Below are positions 33,440 through 42,600 of a stretch of 64,000 nucleotides of DNA, in pieces. The notes under the pieces were generated by a model. The model saw only the letters and a list, made by a program, of their open reading frames with translations. It searched no databases and was not told where the DNA came from. The stretch spans positions 1,054,001-1,118,000 of the forward strand of contig NZ_SMGR01000001.1 of assembly GCF_004346865.1 (NCBI RefSeq), in the 5' to 3' direction. The first letter of the stretch is position 1. The number at the start of each line of letters is the position of its first letter. The position numbers and the translations under genes were made by a program. The DNA comes from Shimia isoporae. GTDB lineage: Bacteria; Pseudomonadota; Alphaproteobacteria; Rhodobacterales; Rhodobacteraceae.

Positions 33440-34006
33440 GTGTCGACAAAGGCGCCGAAAGAATACACGGAGCAGACGCAATGGATGCTGTCTGTGCGAG
33501 ATGCGCGCGACAAAACGGCCTTTGCTTCTTTGTTCGACCATTATGCACCGCGGATCAAAGGTCTTTTGATGCGCAAAGGGTGCGGCCACGGACAAGCAGA
33601 CGAAATCGTTCAGGACGTGATGCTCACGATTTGGCGTAAGGCTGCCATGTTCGATCCAGAACGAGCTCAGGTGTCGGCTTGGATTTACCAGATTGCGCGT
33701 AATCGCCATATCGACGTGATCCGAAAAGAGAACCGTCCCATACCTGAAGAATTGGGTGAAGCCCCTGATGCTGAGCCCGATGCGACGCAGATATTGGGCA
33801 TGGAACAAGAAACTCTGCATCTGCGCGAAGCTTTGTCGAGGCTCAAGCCCGCACAACGCGAGATGATCGAGGCCGCCTACTTGGGCGAGATGTCTCACAG
33901 GGAGTTGAGCGAAAAGACAGGCTTGCCGCTTGGCACGATCAAGAGCCGTATCCGTCTTGGTCTGGACAAGTTGCGCCACGAGCTAAAAGGAATGCGTCAG
34001 GAATGA
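33440..34006 (+). CDS. rpoE: RNA polymerase ECF sigma factor RpoE (ECF11 group)
   Basis: 188-aa ECF sigma factor. Region 2 is seen in ASLFDHYAPRIKGLLMRKG and DEIVQDVMLTIWRKAAMFDP, and region 4 in SHRELSEKTGLPLGTIKSRI. Sequence and the ChrR partner mark it as the RpoE of the singlet-oxygen response. The start GTG 33440 has AGGGA upstream and gives the usual length; in-frame ATG 33485 is possible and would shorten it by 15. The gene overlaps chrR by 4 bp and is divergent from a five-gene operon that carries a matching promoter, its probable target. Confidence 0.9.
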   Translation: MSTKAPKEYTEQTQWMLSVRDARDKTAFASLFDHYAPRIKGLLMRKGCGHGQADEIVQDVMLTIWRKAAMFDPERAQVSAWIYQIARNRHIDVIRKENRPIPEELGEAPDAEPDATQILGMEQETLHLREALSRLKPAQREMIEAAYLGEMSHRELSEKTGLPLGTIKSRIRLGLDKLRHELKGMRQE

Positions 34007-34644
34007 CCGCGATCACCCATCATATCCCCGAACCACTGCTTGCGGCTTATGCAGCCGGCACGTTGCCGAAACCTTTCGCGCTGGTGATTGCAGCGCATGT
34101 GTCGATGTGTGACACGTGCCGTGCTGCATTGTCCGCCCATGAACACATGGGGGGCGCAGTATTGGAAGAGATGACTGCAGCACCGGTGGAAGCCGAGGTC
34201 AAAGAGGCCTTAATGGCAATGCTGGACCTTGCAGAACCGATTGATGAGACACCATTGGCCAAACGTTCCGGCGTGTATCCGGGACCCGTCATGGAAGCGC
34301 TGAAGGGCCGTCCTCCACGTTGGAAAAAACTTGGAATGGGCGTAAAGCAATGCATCCTTGATGCTGGAGACGCCGGGTCCGTTCGGCTACTCTACATTCC
34401 GCCTGGTCAGGCCGTGCCCGATCATACGCATGGTGGTCTGGAGCTTACTTTGGTCCTGCAAGGCAGCTTTAGCGACGAAACCGGCAGTTTTGGCGTAGGC
34501 GATTTGGAAGTGGCAAACGAAGACTTGGAACACACACCGGTGGCAGATGATGGACCTGCGTGCATTTGCCTTGCGGCGACAGACGCTCCGTTGAAGTTCA
34601 ACGCGTTTGTACCTCGCCTGCTTCAGCCGATCTTCCGGATCTGA
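34003..34644 (+). CDS. chrR: Anti-sigma factor ChrR
   Basis: 213 aa, the same length as Rhodobacter ChrR. The N-terminal anti-sigma domain has the zinc ligands H6, H32, C36 and C39 (AAHVSMCDTCR). The C-terminal cupin has H141-T-H143-GGL-E147 and H177, all at the positions recalled for the R. sphaeroides protein. ChrR holds RpoE inactive until singlet oxygen or organic peroxide triggers its degradation; the cupin domain is needed for that signal. It is translationally coupled to rpoE (ATGA overlap) and followed by a terminator. Confidence 0.95.
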   Translation: MTAITHHIPEPLLAAYAAGTLPKPFALVIAAHVSMCDTCRAALSAHEHMGGAVLEEMTAAPVEAEVKEALMAMLDLAEPIDETPLAKRSGVYPGPVMEALKGRPPRWKKLGMGVKQCILDAGDAGSVRLLYIPPGQAVPDHTHGGLELTLVLQGSFSDETGSFGVGDLEVANEDLEHTPVADDGPACICLAATDAPLKFNAFVPRLLQPIFRI

Positions 34645-34673
34645 TTACTCACGAGAATGGAAAAGTTTAATTC

Positions 34674-34704
34674 GAGGGCGGGCATTGTTTCCGCCTTCGT
34701 TTCT
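34674..34704 (+). terminator. Terminator after chrR
   Basis: Eight-bp stem GAGGGCGG / CCGCCTTC (one G-T pair) with a 9-nt loop, followed by the T-rich GTTTCT, 30 bp after the chrR stop. Confidence 0.6.
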
Positions 34705-34820
34705 AATTGTGCGGCGTTTTATCCAGTCAAAGCTGTGGGTTACGCAGCGTTCTTGGGCAAGGCAGCGGGAGATAACGGTAACGTTAACTTTTGATTGTTT
34801 TCAGATCGGAAACAAAAAAC

Positions 34821-34835
34821 TTAAGATTCCCTTAA
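34821..34835 (+). promoter_or_regulatory. CtrA-type box upstream of RTX gene
   Basis: TTAA-GATTCCC-TTAA is an exact TTAA-N7-TTAA match, the binding consensus of the alphaproteobacterial cell-cycle regulator CtrA. It lies about 95 bp before the chosen start of the RTX gene. An octamer TAACGGTA occurs at 34773 and overlaps the box again at 34833. Confidence 0.55.
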
Positions 34836-34930
34836 CGGTATCTGAAATGTCGCGCTACACTTTCAAATAAGGCTGCTTGAGACAGTCCGAGCACTTGGCA
34901 GGTTTCCCCACTGATTTCGCGGGGGCGCAA

Positions 34931-37900
34931 ATGTTGATGGCACTACTTCTGGCTTCAGCGGCCGGACTCTTGGCACTAACCATTGATACTTCGGACGATG
35001 GGGACACCTCGGATGGTGCGTCCCCTGCAGGCGGTGACAACACCGCAGAAGATGGTACTTCAGGTGCCGACTCCGTTGCGTCAAATGAAACTGTCGAAAG
35101 CTTTGCAACTGAAGGCGACGACGGAGGTGAGGCGGAAACAGAAGCTTCGGACACCGAGACGTCAAACGCAGTGACTGAGGATGGCGCCGTACGTTCCGTT
35201 GCTGCGTTACCCGGCGAAAACATTGTCGGCACCGACGATGCAGATTCACTTACCGGCACTCTGCGAGAGGACACAATCTCGGGTGGCGAAGGGGATGATC
35301 GCATCGAAGGGATGGCCGGAGCCGATCTTCTTTATGGCGACGAAGGTATGGATACACTCCTCGGAGGATACGGCGTTGATGTGGTCAGTGGCGGTGCCGG
35401 GGATGATCTCGTCAAAGGTGGGCTAGGAAATGATTTTCTGTTCGGTGACGGTGACAATGACACTTTGATTGGTAGCGGAGGGGACGACGTCCTTTCTGGT
35501 GGCAGCGGGTTTGACCGACTCGAAGGGGGCGCGGGGGATGATGTCATCACGGCGCTTGATGTTGGTGGAAATCCTGGCGAAGCCGACCTCGTATTCGGCG
35601 AAGCTGGAAACGATCGCCTGCTTGGCGATGACGGAGATACTCTTTCCGGAGGTGCCGGCGTAGACAGATTTGAGATTGTTGTTGGCGGTGAAGGGCAAGA
35701 CCCTGTGGTCATAACTGACCTCAGCCTGTTCCATGAAGAGGGCGCGGAATTGCGCACCGACCTTGTGACGTTCCTGAACGCAGATGGGGAATTAATTACG
35801 CGCGCCGGACTGATCGAGGCGGATGCTCGCATAGAAGACACCGAGGAAGGCAACGCCAACATTATTTTCAATGACGAAGTTATTGCGATCATAGAAGGTT
35901 TCACTCGTGACGATCTCTTGGCCGACACAAACTGGCTTGGTAACTTGTCTCCAGGATTGACCGGCCGCTTTGACGGTGACGATCTTCTTGTTGGCGACCC
36001 GGATGGCGTTGCGACTGATGACTTCCTGGAAGGCGCGCTTGGCGACGACACCCTGATTGGCGGCAACGGGGCGGACCATTTGGACGGTCAACAAGGTAAC
36101 GACCTATTGGTGTCCATCGACAGCGTTGATGACGCCTCTGTTGCTCCTGACTCCGTTGGCGGCGGCGATGGCGATGACACAATCCGTGCCGACGACGGCG
36201 ACTTGGTTGTCGGGCAAGAAGGCACAGATTTGTTTGAGATCGTTGTGCCAGACTCAGGCGACGATGTGCCTGTGCAAGTCTTTGATTTCGAAACGTATAC
36301 CGACACAGGGAATATCGAGATCATCACTCTACTGCATGCAGACGGAACGCCGTTGACCGCGGAGGAAGTGACCGGCAACGTTGTGATCTACCAGAGTGAA
36401 GAAGGCGGCGAAGCCTTGGTCGAGTACAATGGCAGTGTCGTCGCTATTTTGCATGGCGTGGACTCGCATCTTTTGCAGGATCAGACCTTGTGGCTGGGCA
36501 ATTTGGAACCTGACCCGGACTCGGAAGGTTTCCAGTCTACGATGCAGCAAGGGCCGACAATTTCCATGACGTTGGAAACAGCAACGCGCACCGGCAACAT
36601 GGTGAGCGAAGCAATGTTCGGTGCGAATGCGATCTATAGCGTGAACACTGAACTCGGGGTGCCGCTGGACAACTATGTTGCGGCTGTTGACGCATTGGAT
36701 GTGATGCACGTGCGTTTCCCAGCTGGGCAGGCTGACCCGGAAACGCCGGAAGAAGAGGGCACCCGCTGGCTCAACGTCATGGAGCTTGAGGAAAATGAGA
36801 ACGGCGAGATGGTTCTTCGGCCTGAAGTTGTGGCTGCATTGGATGCCGTCATTGCCGCTCACGAAAACGGTGCAGATGTTCGCTTGACCCTCAGTACACC
36901 GACCAAAGTCTTCACCGTTGAAGAATACGAAGCGATGTATGACGACATGGCGCGTTTTGCCGAACTGGTTGTTACCGAGTACGGAGAGGCTGTTGAGGCA
37001 TTCGAAATCGGTAACGAATACTGGATTCAGGGTGAGACGGCCTATGGTCAGAAGGCCGACATAGCCGCTCGTGCATTCGCAGAAGGTATGGAGCGGGCAG
37101 GCCTTTCTCAGGACGAGCAACCGTCGATTATTGTGCAGATGGCAACACCGAACAATGGATCGGAGTTCCACACGTCCGTGGACGATCGTCCGTTTGGCGC
37201 CCGTCGCGACGATGCCAACCAGCAGATCATTGATCAGCTTTCCGATGAAGCGCGCGACGAAATCGATGGCCTTGTTGAGCACTATTACTACAACAAGCAC
37301 TATGATGAGTTCACCGGGGATGGGAACGAACGTGGTTTCATCGACAGCGACTATGAAATCTGGGAGCAGAACTTCGACAAGGAGCTCGATCTACACATTA
37401 CCGAATGGAATATTCGGACCACGAACTACCCGCAAAACGGTATGCGGGCAGCGGGCATCATTGCCGAGCAATTCGAGTACATGATTGAAATGGGCGCGGA
37501 TGCTGCCCATGCTTGGCCACCGGTTCACAACACGTCCACGCATCATGCGGGCACCCGAACAGACATGCCAATCACTGATGAAGAAGGGCGCGTTCTAAAT
37601 TCTGTGCGTGGTGCCATCTTTGATGTGATGTCGACCGAACTCGTCGGCACCGAACTGATCGATGCTGCTTTCAGCAACGAAGATGGACGGGTGGAGATCC
37701 AGACATACGCAAATGAAGAAAAAGTTGTTTTCCAGGTTGTGTCCCGCAACGACGAGGTCCTCAACCTCGATCTTGATTTCTCAACCTTGATGCCTGGATT
37801 TGATGAGGCTTATGCAGTGCGGATCGGCTATGACAGTTCGCCAAATAGTTCTGATGGCGTGTTCCGTAATGGCGACGGAGACATCGAAGAGGCCGAGTTC

Positions 37901-38725
37901 ACAATCGTTGACGGCGAGCCGTATTACTTCAACGAATTTGACACTCTGGCGACGATCACGGACATGGAAATCTCCGATGATGAAGTGTTGCTGGAACTCA
38001 AACCATACGAGGTCGTCCAGATCACATATTTGTTCGGTGAAAACGACTTGCCGCCCGGGGAGGCGCCAGAACCGCCGCCAGGTGGAACGATCACGGGCAC
38101 CAATCAGGCTGACCTCATCATTGGCACCAATGGCAACGACTCGGTCGACGCTCTGGATGGCAACGATACTGTGGAAGGCGGTGACGGCAGCGATACGCTT
38201 TATGGCAATGAAGGTAACGATAGCCTCGAAGGCGGAACGGGCGACGACTACGTTCGCGGCAATGAAGGGGATGATGCGATCTACGGGTTTGGCGGTGCCG
38301 ACGACATGAAAGGCGGCGACGGCAATGACTCGATTTCCGGCAATCAGGGCAACGACACGCTGTCTGGAAGCAAAGGCAACGACCTGCTGCGCGGAGGAGA
38401 TGGCAATGACACGATCAACGGTGGCGTCGGCACGGATACGGTGGTTGGCGGAGAAGGTCGTGACACGCTGACCGGATGGTCCGGCACCGACATCTTCCGC
38501 TTTGCCGGTGAAGACATGGCCGCAGGTGATCTGATAACCGACTTTGAAGTGGGTTTCGACGTGATCGAATTGGACTATGGCGACATCAATTCACTGAATG
38601 ACTTGTCGATTAGTGACATCGATGGTGGCGTTGTTGTCCATGTTGGACCGCATGGCAGCCTTTATCTTGCAGGAAGTATGTCCGCGGCTGAAGTGCGGGA
38701 TGCGGCGAATTTTGTGTTTCTCTAG
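34931..38725 (+). CDS. RTX protein with glycoside-hydrolase-like core, type I secreted
   Basis: 1264 aa, very acidic. Order of parts: short hydrophobic segment (MLMALLLASAAGLLALT), Asp/Thr-rich linker, RTX calcium repeats (about 100-255), unit A (about 265-340, ending WLGNLSPG), further RTX-like repeats, unit B (about 440-530, ending WLGNLEPD), a TIM-barrel glycosidase-like domain (about 545-1040), RTX repeats (about 1055-1185), and a C-terminal secretion region ending ANFVFL. Likely catalytic pair: acid/base E696 in EIGNEYW and nucleophile E825 in HITEWN, as in clan GH-A. ATG 34931 is preferred; a TTG at 34877 is possible. The substrate is unknown. It stands alone behind a CtrA-type box. Confidence 0.82.
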   Translation: MLMALLLASAAGLLALTIDTSDDGDTSDGASPAGGDNTAEDGTSGADSVASNETVESFATEGDDGGEAETEASDTETSNAVTEDGAVRSVAALPGENIVGTDDADSLTGTLREDTISGGEGDDRIEGMAGADLLYGDEGMDTLLGGYGVDVVSGGAGDDLVKGGLGNDFLFGDGDNDTLIGSGGDDVLSGGSGFDRLEGGAGDDVITALDVGGNPGEADLVFGEAGNDRLLGDDGDTLSGGAGVDRFEIVVGGEGQDPVVITDLSLFHEEGAELRTDLVTFLNADGELITRAGLIEADARIEDTEEGNANIIFNDEVIAIIEGFTRDDLLADTNWLGNLSPGLTGRFDGDDLLVGDPDGVATDDFLEGALGDDTLIGGNGADHLDGQQGNDLLVSIDSVDDASVAPDSVGGGDGDDTIRADDGDLVVGQEGTDLFEIVVPDSGDDVPVQVFDFETYTDTGNIEIITLLHADGTPLTAEEVTGNVVIYQSEEGGEALVEYNGSVVAILHGVDSHLLQDQTLWLGNLEPDPDSEGFQSTMQQGPTISMTLETATRTGNMVSEAMFGANAIYSVNTELGVPLDNYVAAVDALDVMHVRFPAGQADPETPEEEGTRWLNVMELEENENGEMVLRPEVVAALDAVIAAHENGADVRLTLSTPTKVFTVEEYEAMYDDMARFAELVVTEYGEAVEAFEIGNEYWIQGETAYGQKADIAARAFAEGMERAGLSQDEQPSIIVQMATPNNGSEFHTSVDDRPFGARRDDANQQIIDQLSDEARDEIDGLVEHYYYNKHYDEFTGDGNERGFIDSDYEIWEQNFDKELDLHITEWNIRTTNYPQNGMRAAGIIAEQFEYMIEMGADAAHAWPPVHNTSTHHAGTRTDMPITDEEGRVLNSVRGAIFDVMSTELVGTELIDAAFSNEDGRVEIQTYANEEKVVFQVVSRNDEVLNLDLDFSTLMPGFDEAYAVRIGYDSSPNSSDGVFRNGDGDIEEAEFTIVDGEPYYFNEFDTLATITDMEISDDEVLLELKPYEVVQITYLFGENDLPPGEAPEPPPGGTITGTNQADLIIGTNGNDSVDALDGNDTVEGGDGSDTLYGNEGNDSLEGGTGDDYVRGNEGDDAIYGFGGADDMKGGDGNDSISGNQGNDTLSGSKGNDLLRGGDGNDTINGGVGTDTVVGGEGRDTLTGWSGTDIFRFAGEDMAAGDLITDFEVGFDVIELDYGDINSLNDLSISDIDGGVVVHVGPHGSLYLAGSMSAAEVRDAANFVFL
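35225..35690 (+). repeat. RTX nonapeptide repeats, N-terminal block
   Basis: Tandem codons for GGxGxDxLx units (SGGEGDDRIEG, YGDEGMDTLLGG, SGGAGDDLVKGG and so on) inside the RTX gene. They form calcium-binding beta-rolls once the protein is outside the cell. Confidence 0.88.
38090..38480 (+). repeat. RTX nonapeptide repeats, C-terminal block
   Basis: About fourteen GGxGNDxLxG-type units close to the C-terminus, the usual place before the uncleaved type I secretion signal. Their sequence is more regular than in the N-terminal block. Confidence 0.9.
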
Positions 38726-38804
38726 CAGGCTTTAAGCCCGGTTTTGCACCTGGGAAGATGGGGGGCTATGGTGCGCTGGATTGATCCTGTGAGGAGCCCG
38801 GCCA

Positions 38805-39497
38805 ATGCCGTCATTGTTGTTCGACCCACTTCCCATTTTCGTAATTCCTGTCAAAGGCCATGACAGCGGGTTACCTGTCCGCCGTATTTTTTGCGTTGGT
38901 CGCAACTACGCCGCCCACGCCGCCGAAATGGGTGGAGAGGTCGATCGTGAAGCGCCGTGGTACTTCACGAAGTCTGTTGCGCATGCTGTTCTGAGCGGTG
39001 CCGAGGTGCCGTATCCAAGCGGTACGGAAAACTATCATCACGAGATGGAGCTGGCTTTTGCAATCGGTTTGGAGGTTTCCAATGCTGACGAAGCTGAAGC
39101 CGCTGGGGCGATCTTTGCTTTTGGTTGTGCCCTGGACATGACGCGGCGGGACCGGCAACAAGACGGAAAGGACAACCGTCGTCCGTGGAGCTTGGGTAAA
39201 GACGTCGAAAATTCTGCGGTTTTTGCGCGGATGACGCCGGTGGAAGACTTTGGTGCATTGGGTAACCAGCGGATTTCCTTAGAGGTTGACGGCAAAATTC
39301 GTCAGGATGCCTCGCTCGCCGAAATGGTGTGGTCGCCGATTGAACTGGTGATGCATTTGTCACGTTTTTACACGCTTCACCCTGGGGATGTCGTGATGAC
39401 CGGCACACCGGCGGGCGTGGGGCCGGTTTCGGCTGGGCAGACCGTTACGGGTTTCATCGATGGGCTTGATCCCATCTCCCTGTCTCTGACCAAATAG
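38805..39497 (+). CDS. Fumarylacetoacetate hydrolase family protein
   Basis: 230 aa, FAH-fold enzyme (hydrolase/isomerase/decarboxylase of beta-diketo acids). Seen are FCVGRNYAAHAAEMG, the metal-binding Glu of NYHHEMELAFAIG, FGCALDMTRRD and the C-terminal GDVVMTGTPAGVGPV. ATG 38805 has GAGGAG upstream. Proteins of this length include fumarylpyruvate hydrolases and oxaloacetate decarboxylases; which one cannot be decided. It precedes the dehalogenase by 103 bp, but an operator-like palindrome between them argues against a simple operon. Confidence 0.92.
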   Translation: MPSLLFDPLPIFVIPVKGHDSGLPVRRIFCVGRNYAAHAAEMGGEVDREAPWYFTKSVAHAVLSGAEVPYPSGTENYHHEMELAFAIGLEVSNADEAEAAGAIFAFGCALDMTRRDRQQDGKDNRRPWSLGKDVENSAVFARMTPVEDFGALGNQRISLEVDGKIRQDASLAEMVWSPIELVMHLSRFYTLHPGDVVMTGTPAGVGPVSAGQTVTGFIDGLDPISLSLTK

Positions 39498-39516
39498 CCT
39501 CCGTATAGATCAGGAC

Positions 39517-39530
39517 TGAATGATCGTTCA
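39517..39530. promoter_or_regulatory. Operator-like palindrome before dehalogenase gene
   Basis: TGAATGATCGTTCA is a 14-bp palindrome with one mismatched pair, centred on GATC, about 70 bp upstream of the dehalogenase ATG. The form resembles TetR-family operators. No TetR gene is in the window. Confidence 0.45.
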
Positions 39531-39600
39531 TTTTCCGCTTGCCTCCCCATAGAGAGCCGTGCAGTTTGGGCCGGACCGACGCGAAAGGGAGCGCTAGGCA

Positions 39601-42600
39601 ATGGGGATCAGGTTCTTTTCAGACAAATCACGGCCTGTGCATATGGGCCCGTATCCGCTTGAGCGGTTGGAGCGTGGGTCAATGCCTTCGCTGGGTGCAG
39701 TTCCTTGCGACGGCACATTGAGTTTCAGCAGGCCGGAGAGTCCCGAAAGTATCGTCAATGCGATGGGCGAGTTTCAGGCAATGATGGATGCGCTCAGAGA
39801 TGGGCTTGTAAATCAGGTGCGTTCTGCGGTGCCAATAGACCTCCAGGAACGGTCCAACCATCTGAAAGCGTTTGGATACTTTAGTGATACGTCCATGGTC
39901 GGTATTGGGCCTGTACCGACTGAGGCCGTTTTGCAAACGCCCCGTCGCAATCCGGAGATCGACAGGTTGGCGCACGCGCTGAAAACGCGTCAGACCAAAA
40001 CTCTCGCCTCCGGAATTGACCTGATAATGGCCGATCTCAAAGACAGCATGGAAGCCCCGCCGAGCAGCATCGAGGGGCAGGGAACGGCGATCGTTTTCTT
40101 GGTGGAGCACATGCGCGATCCGGAAAGGGGGGAACCTGGCAGCGATTGGATCATGGATGCACAGGACCACAGGGCCTGTTTGCGAGCCACTGAGACAGCC
40201 GTGGTGATTGCCAATTACATTCGCCTGTTGGGGTGGAATGCCAAGGCCCATACAGCGACGTCCACCGATGTTGACTTGGGGCGGCTGGGCGTCGCGGCGG
40301 GATTGCTCAGCCCTGAAGGTGAAGACTTGGTGGCACCCTGGCTGGGTACGCGTTACGGCCTTGCAGTTGTGACCACTGATATGGAGCTGGCCCATGACTT
40401 GCCATTGGCCCCGATGGCGAAACAGCCTTGGTTCCGGACCCAAGGGCCGGCGTGGTGGCTTGGCAAGGGGTTTGCCAAATCCAGCCTCAATCAGGATCCG
40501 TTTCGCAACCGGGACTACGTGAAAGGGGCACATCCATTTGAGAGGTTGAAGCGAGTCAAAGAACCTACGACCTACATCGACGAAGCGCGTGTGGCGCGGG
40601 TGCCAAAACGGGCGGATATGTTTGCGCGGGCGCAATTCGGGGACATGGGCAAGCCACTTCAGGACGCGGCCAAAGGGGGGTACTATGTTCGTAAGGCCGC
40701 GCCGAGCATGGCCCAAAGGCGTGCGCTTGGTGCGTTTGTCCTACTGCAGGACGGTGAAAGCGCAGACGTTGAAAAGCCCACAGATGCGGAGCGTAACGCA
40801 GCAAATCTCAAAGCAGCCAGCTACTTTCTTGGTGTAGATGCCGTAGGTCTGAGCCGGTGTCCGGAGTGGGCGTGGTATAGCCACGACGCCACCGGCGAAC
40901 CGATCAATCCGACACACGATCAGGCCATTAGCATGATCATCGATCAGGGCTATGAAACAATGGAGGGTGCAAGCGGTGACGATTGGATCAGTGTGGCTCA
41001 GTCCATGCGCGCTTACCTGCGGTTTTCGTTGCTTGGCGGCGTGATCGCACAACAGATCCGTAACCTCGGGTACAACGCCAAAGCCCATACCGTTATGGAC
41101 GGTGAAGTCTTGCAGCCACCGCTGTTGTTGCTGTCGGGGCTCGGAGAAGTGAGCCGCATCGGGGAGGTCATTTTGAATCCCTATCTGGGGCCGCGTCTGA
41201 AGTCTGGTGCGATTACCACAGATATGCCGATGGACCATGATCAACCCATTGATTTTGGGCTGCAAAACTTCTGTGAGAGTTGCAACAAATGCGCTCGAGA
41301 ATGCCCGTCCGGAGCCATTACGGCCGGCCCGAAACGGATGTTTAATGGCTACGAAATTTGGAAATCGGACAGCCAGAAATGCGCTACATATCGGGTGACC
41401 ACACCTGGTGGCGCGATGTGCGGTCGATGTATGAAAACCTGTCCTTGGAATCTCGAAGGGTTGTTTGCGGAAGCACCTTTCCGCTGGGCCGCCAGCAACT
41501 TCCCGAGCCTAGCCAAACCTTTGGCGAAGCTAGACGACGCCGTCGGCAACGGCGGGTTGAACGATGTGAAGAAGTGGTGGTGGGACCTCGAACTTGAGGA
41601 GGACGGCGCGTACCGCCCGACCAAGCAACCTTTGAATCGAAGAGATCTGCAAGTTGATCTGGACTTGAAATACGAGGATCAAACACTGGCAGTCTATCCA
41701 GCGCAGTTGGCGCCACATCCGTGGCCCTATCCTTTTCCGATGGACCGGGAAGCCGGTATTTCCGCATATGAATCAATGGTTTCTGCGGAGGAATATAAGT
41801 CGCGCATCTCGGCGGGCGATATGTCAGTTGTGCATGAATACTCTGTTCCTTCTTCGGAGGATGCCCCGGTTGTGCGTGTTGAAATCAGCGCGGTTGAAGC
41901 GATGACGGCAGACGTGACGAAATATGAGTTCCGGACGCTGGATGGTTCGGCGTTGCCCGAATGGACCGCTGGTGCGCATCTTGACGTGCTTGTTGCTCCC
42001 GAATTTTTGCGTCAATACAGCATGTCCGGAAATCCTAACGATCGTGATACCTATCAGATCGGTGTGTTGCGTGAAGATGAAGGTAGGGGCGGAAGTGCCT
42101 TACTTCACAGGATTTTTTCTGAAGGCCGAAAGGTGTTTGTGTCCAAACCAATAAACCACTTCGAGCTCGAAGAAAGTGCGACCCGGACCTTTCTGATGGG
42201 CGGCGGCATTGGCATAACGCCCATGATCGCCTTTGCGCACCGGTTGCATGAACTGGGGCGGGACTTCTCGCTACACTATTCAGCTAGTCGCGAGGATGGT
42301 GCCGGATACATCAATGATCTCAAAGGGATGCCGTGGGCGGATAAAGTCGAGTTCCACTTTTCGGACAAGGGCACGCGGGCGGATCTGGACGCGATACTAG
42401 CAGGGTATCAGGACGGGTGGCACGTCTATACATGTGGACCCGATCGGTACATGGACGGGGTCATGGCTGCAGCTGAGCGGCAAGGCTTTCCGGACGACGC
42501 GCGCCACCTAGAGTATTTCTCTGTGCCGGAACAGCCGGAATATGAAAACTTCGAATTTAGATTGAAGTTGAAAGATGGTCGGGAACTAATTGTTCCTGAA

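Noticed and set aside
33347..34006. Earlier rpoE start at ATG 33347
   Set aside because: It lies at or before the expected transcript start of the RpoE-type promoter and would add a basic tail not typical of the family.
35225..35690. CRISPR or tandem DNA repeat
   Set aside because: Repetition comes from RTX calcium-binding units; the nucleotide copies vary and lack spacers.
39498..39600. Cobalamin riboswitch before the dehalogenase gene
   Set aside because: Only 103 bp are available and no B12-box-like sequence is seen; the gap holds a palindrome instead.
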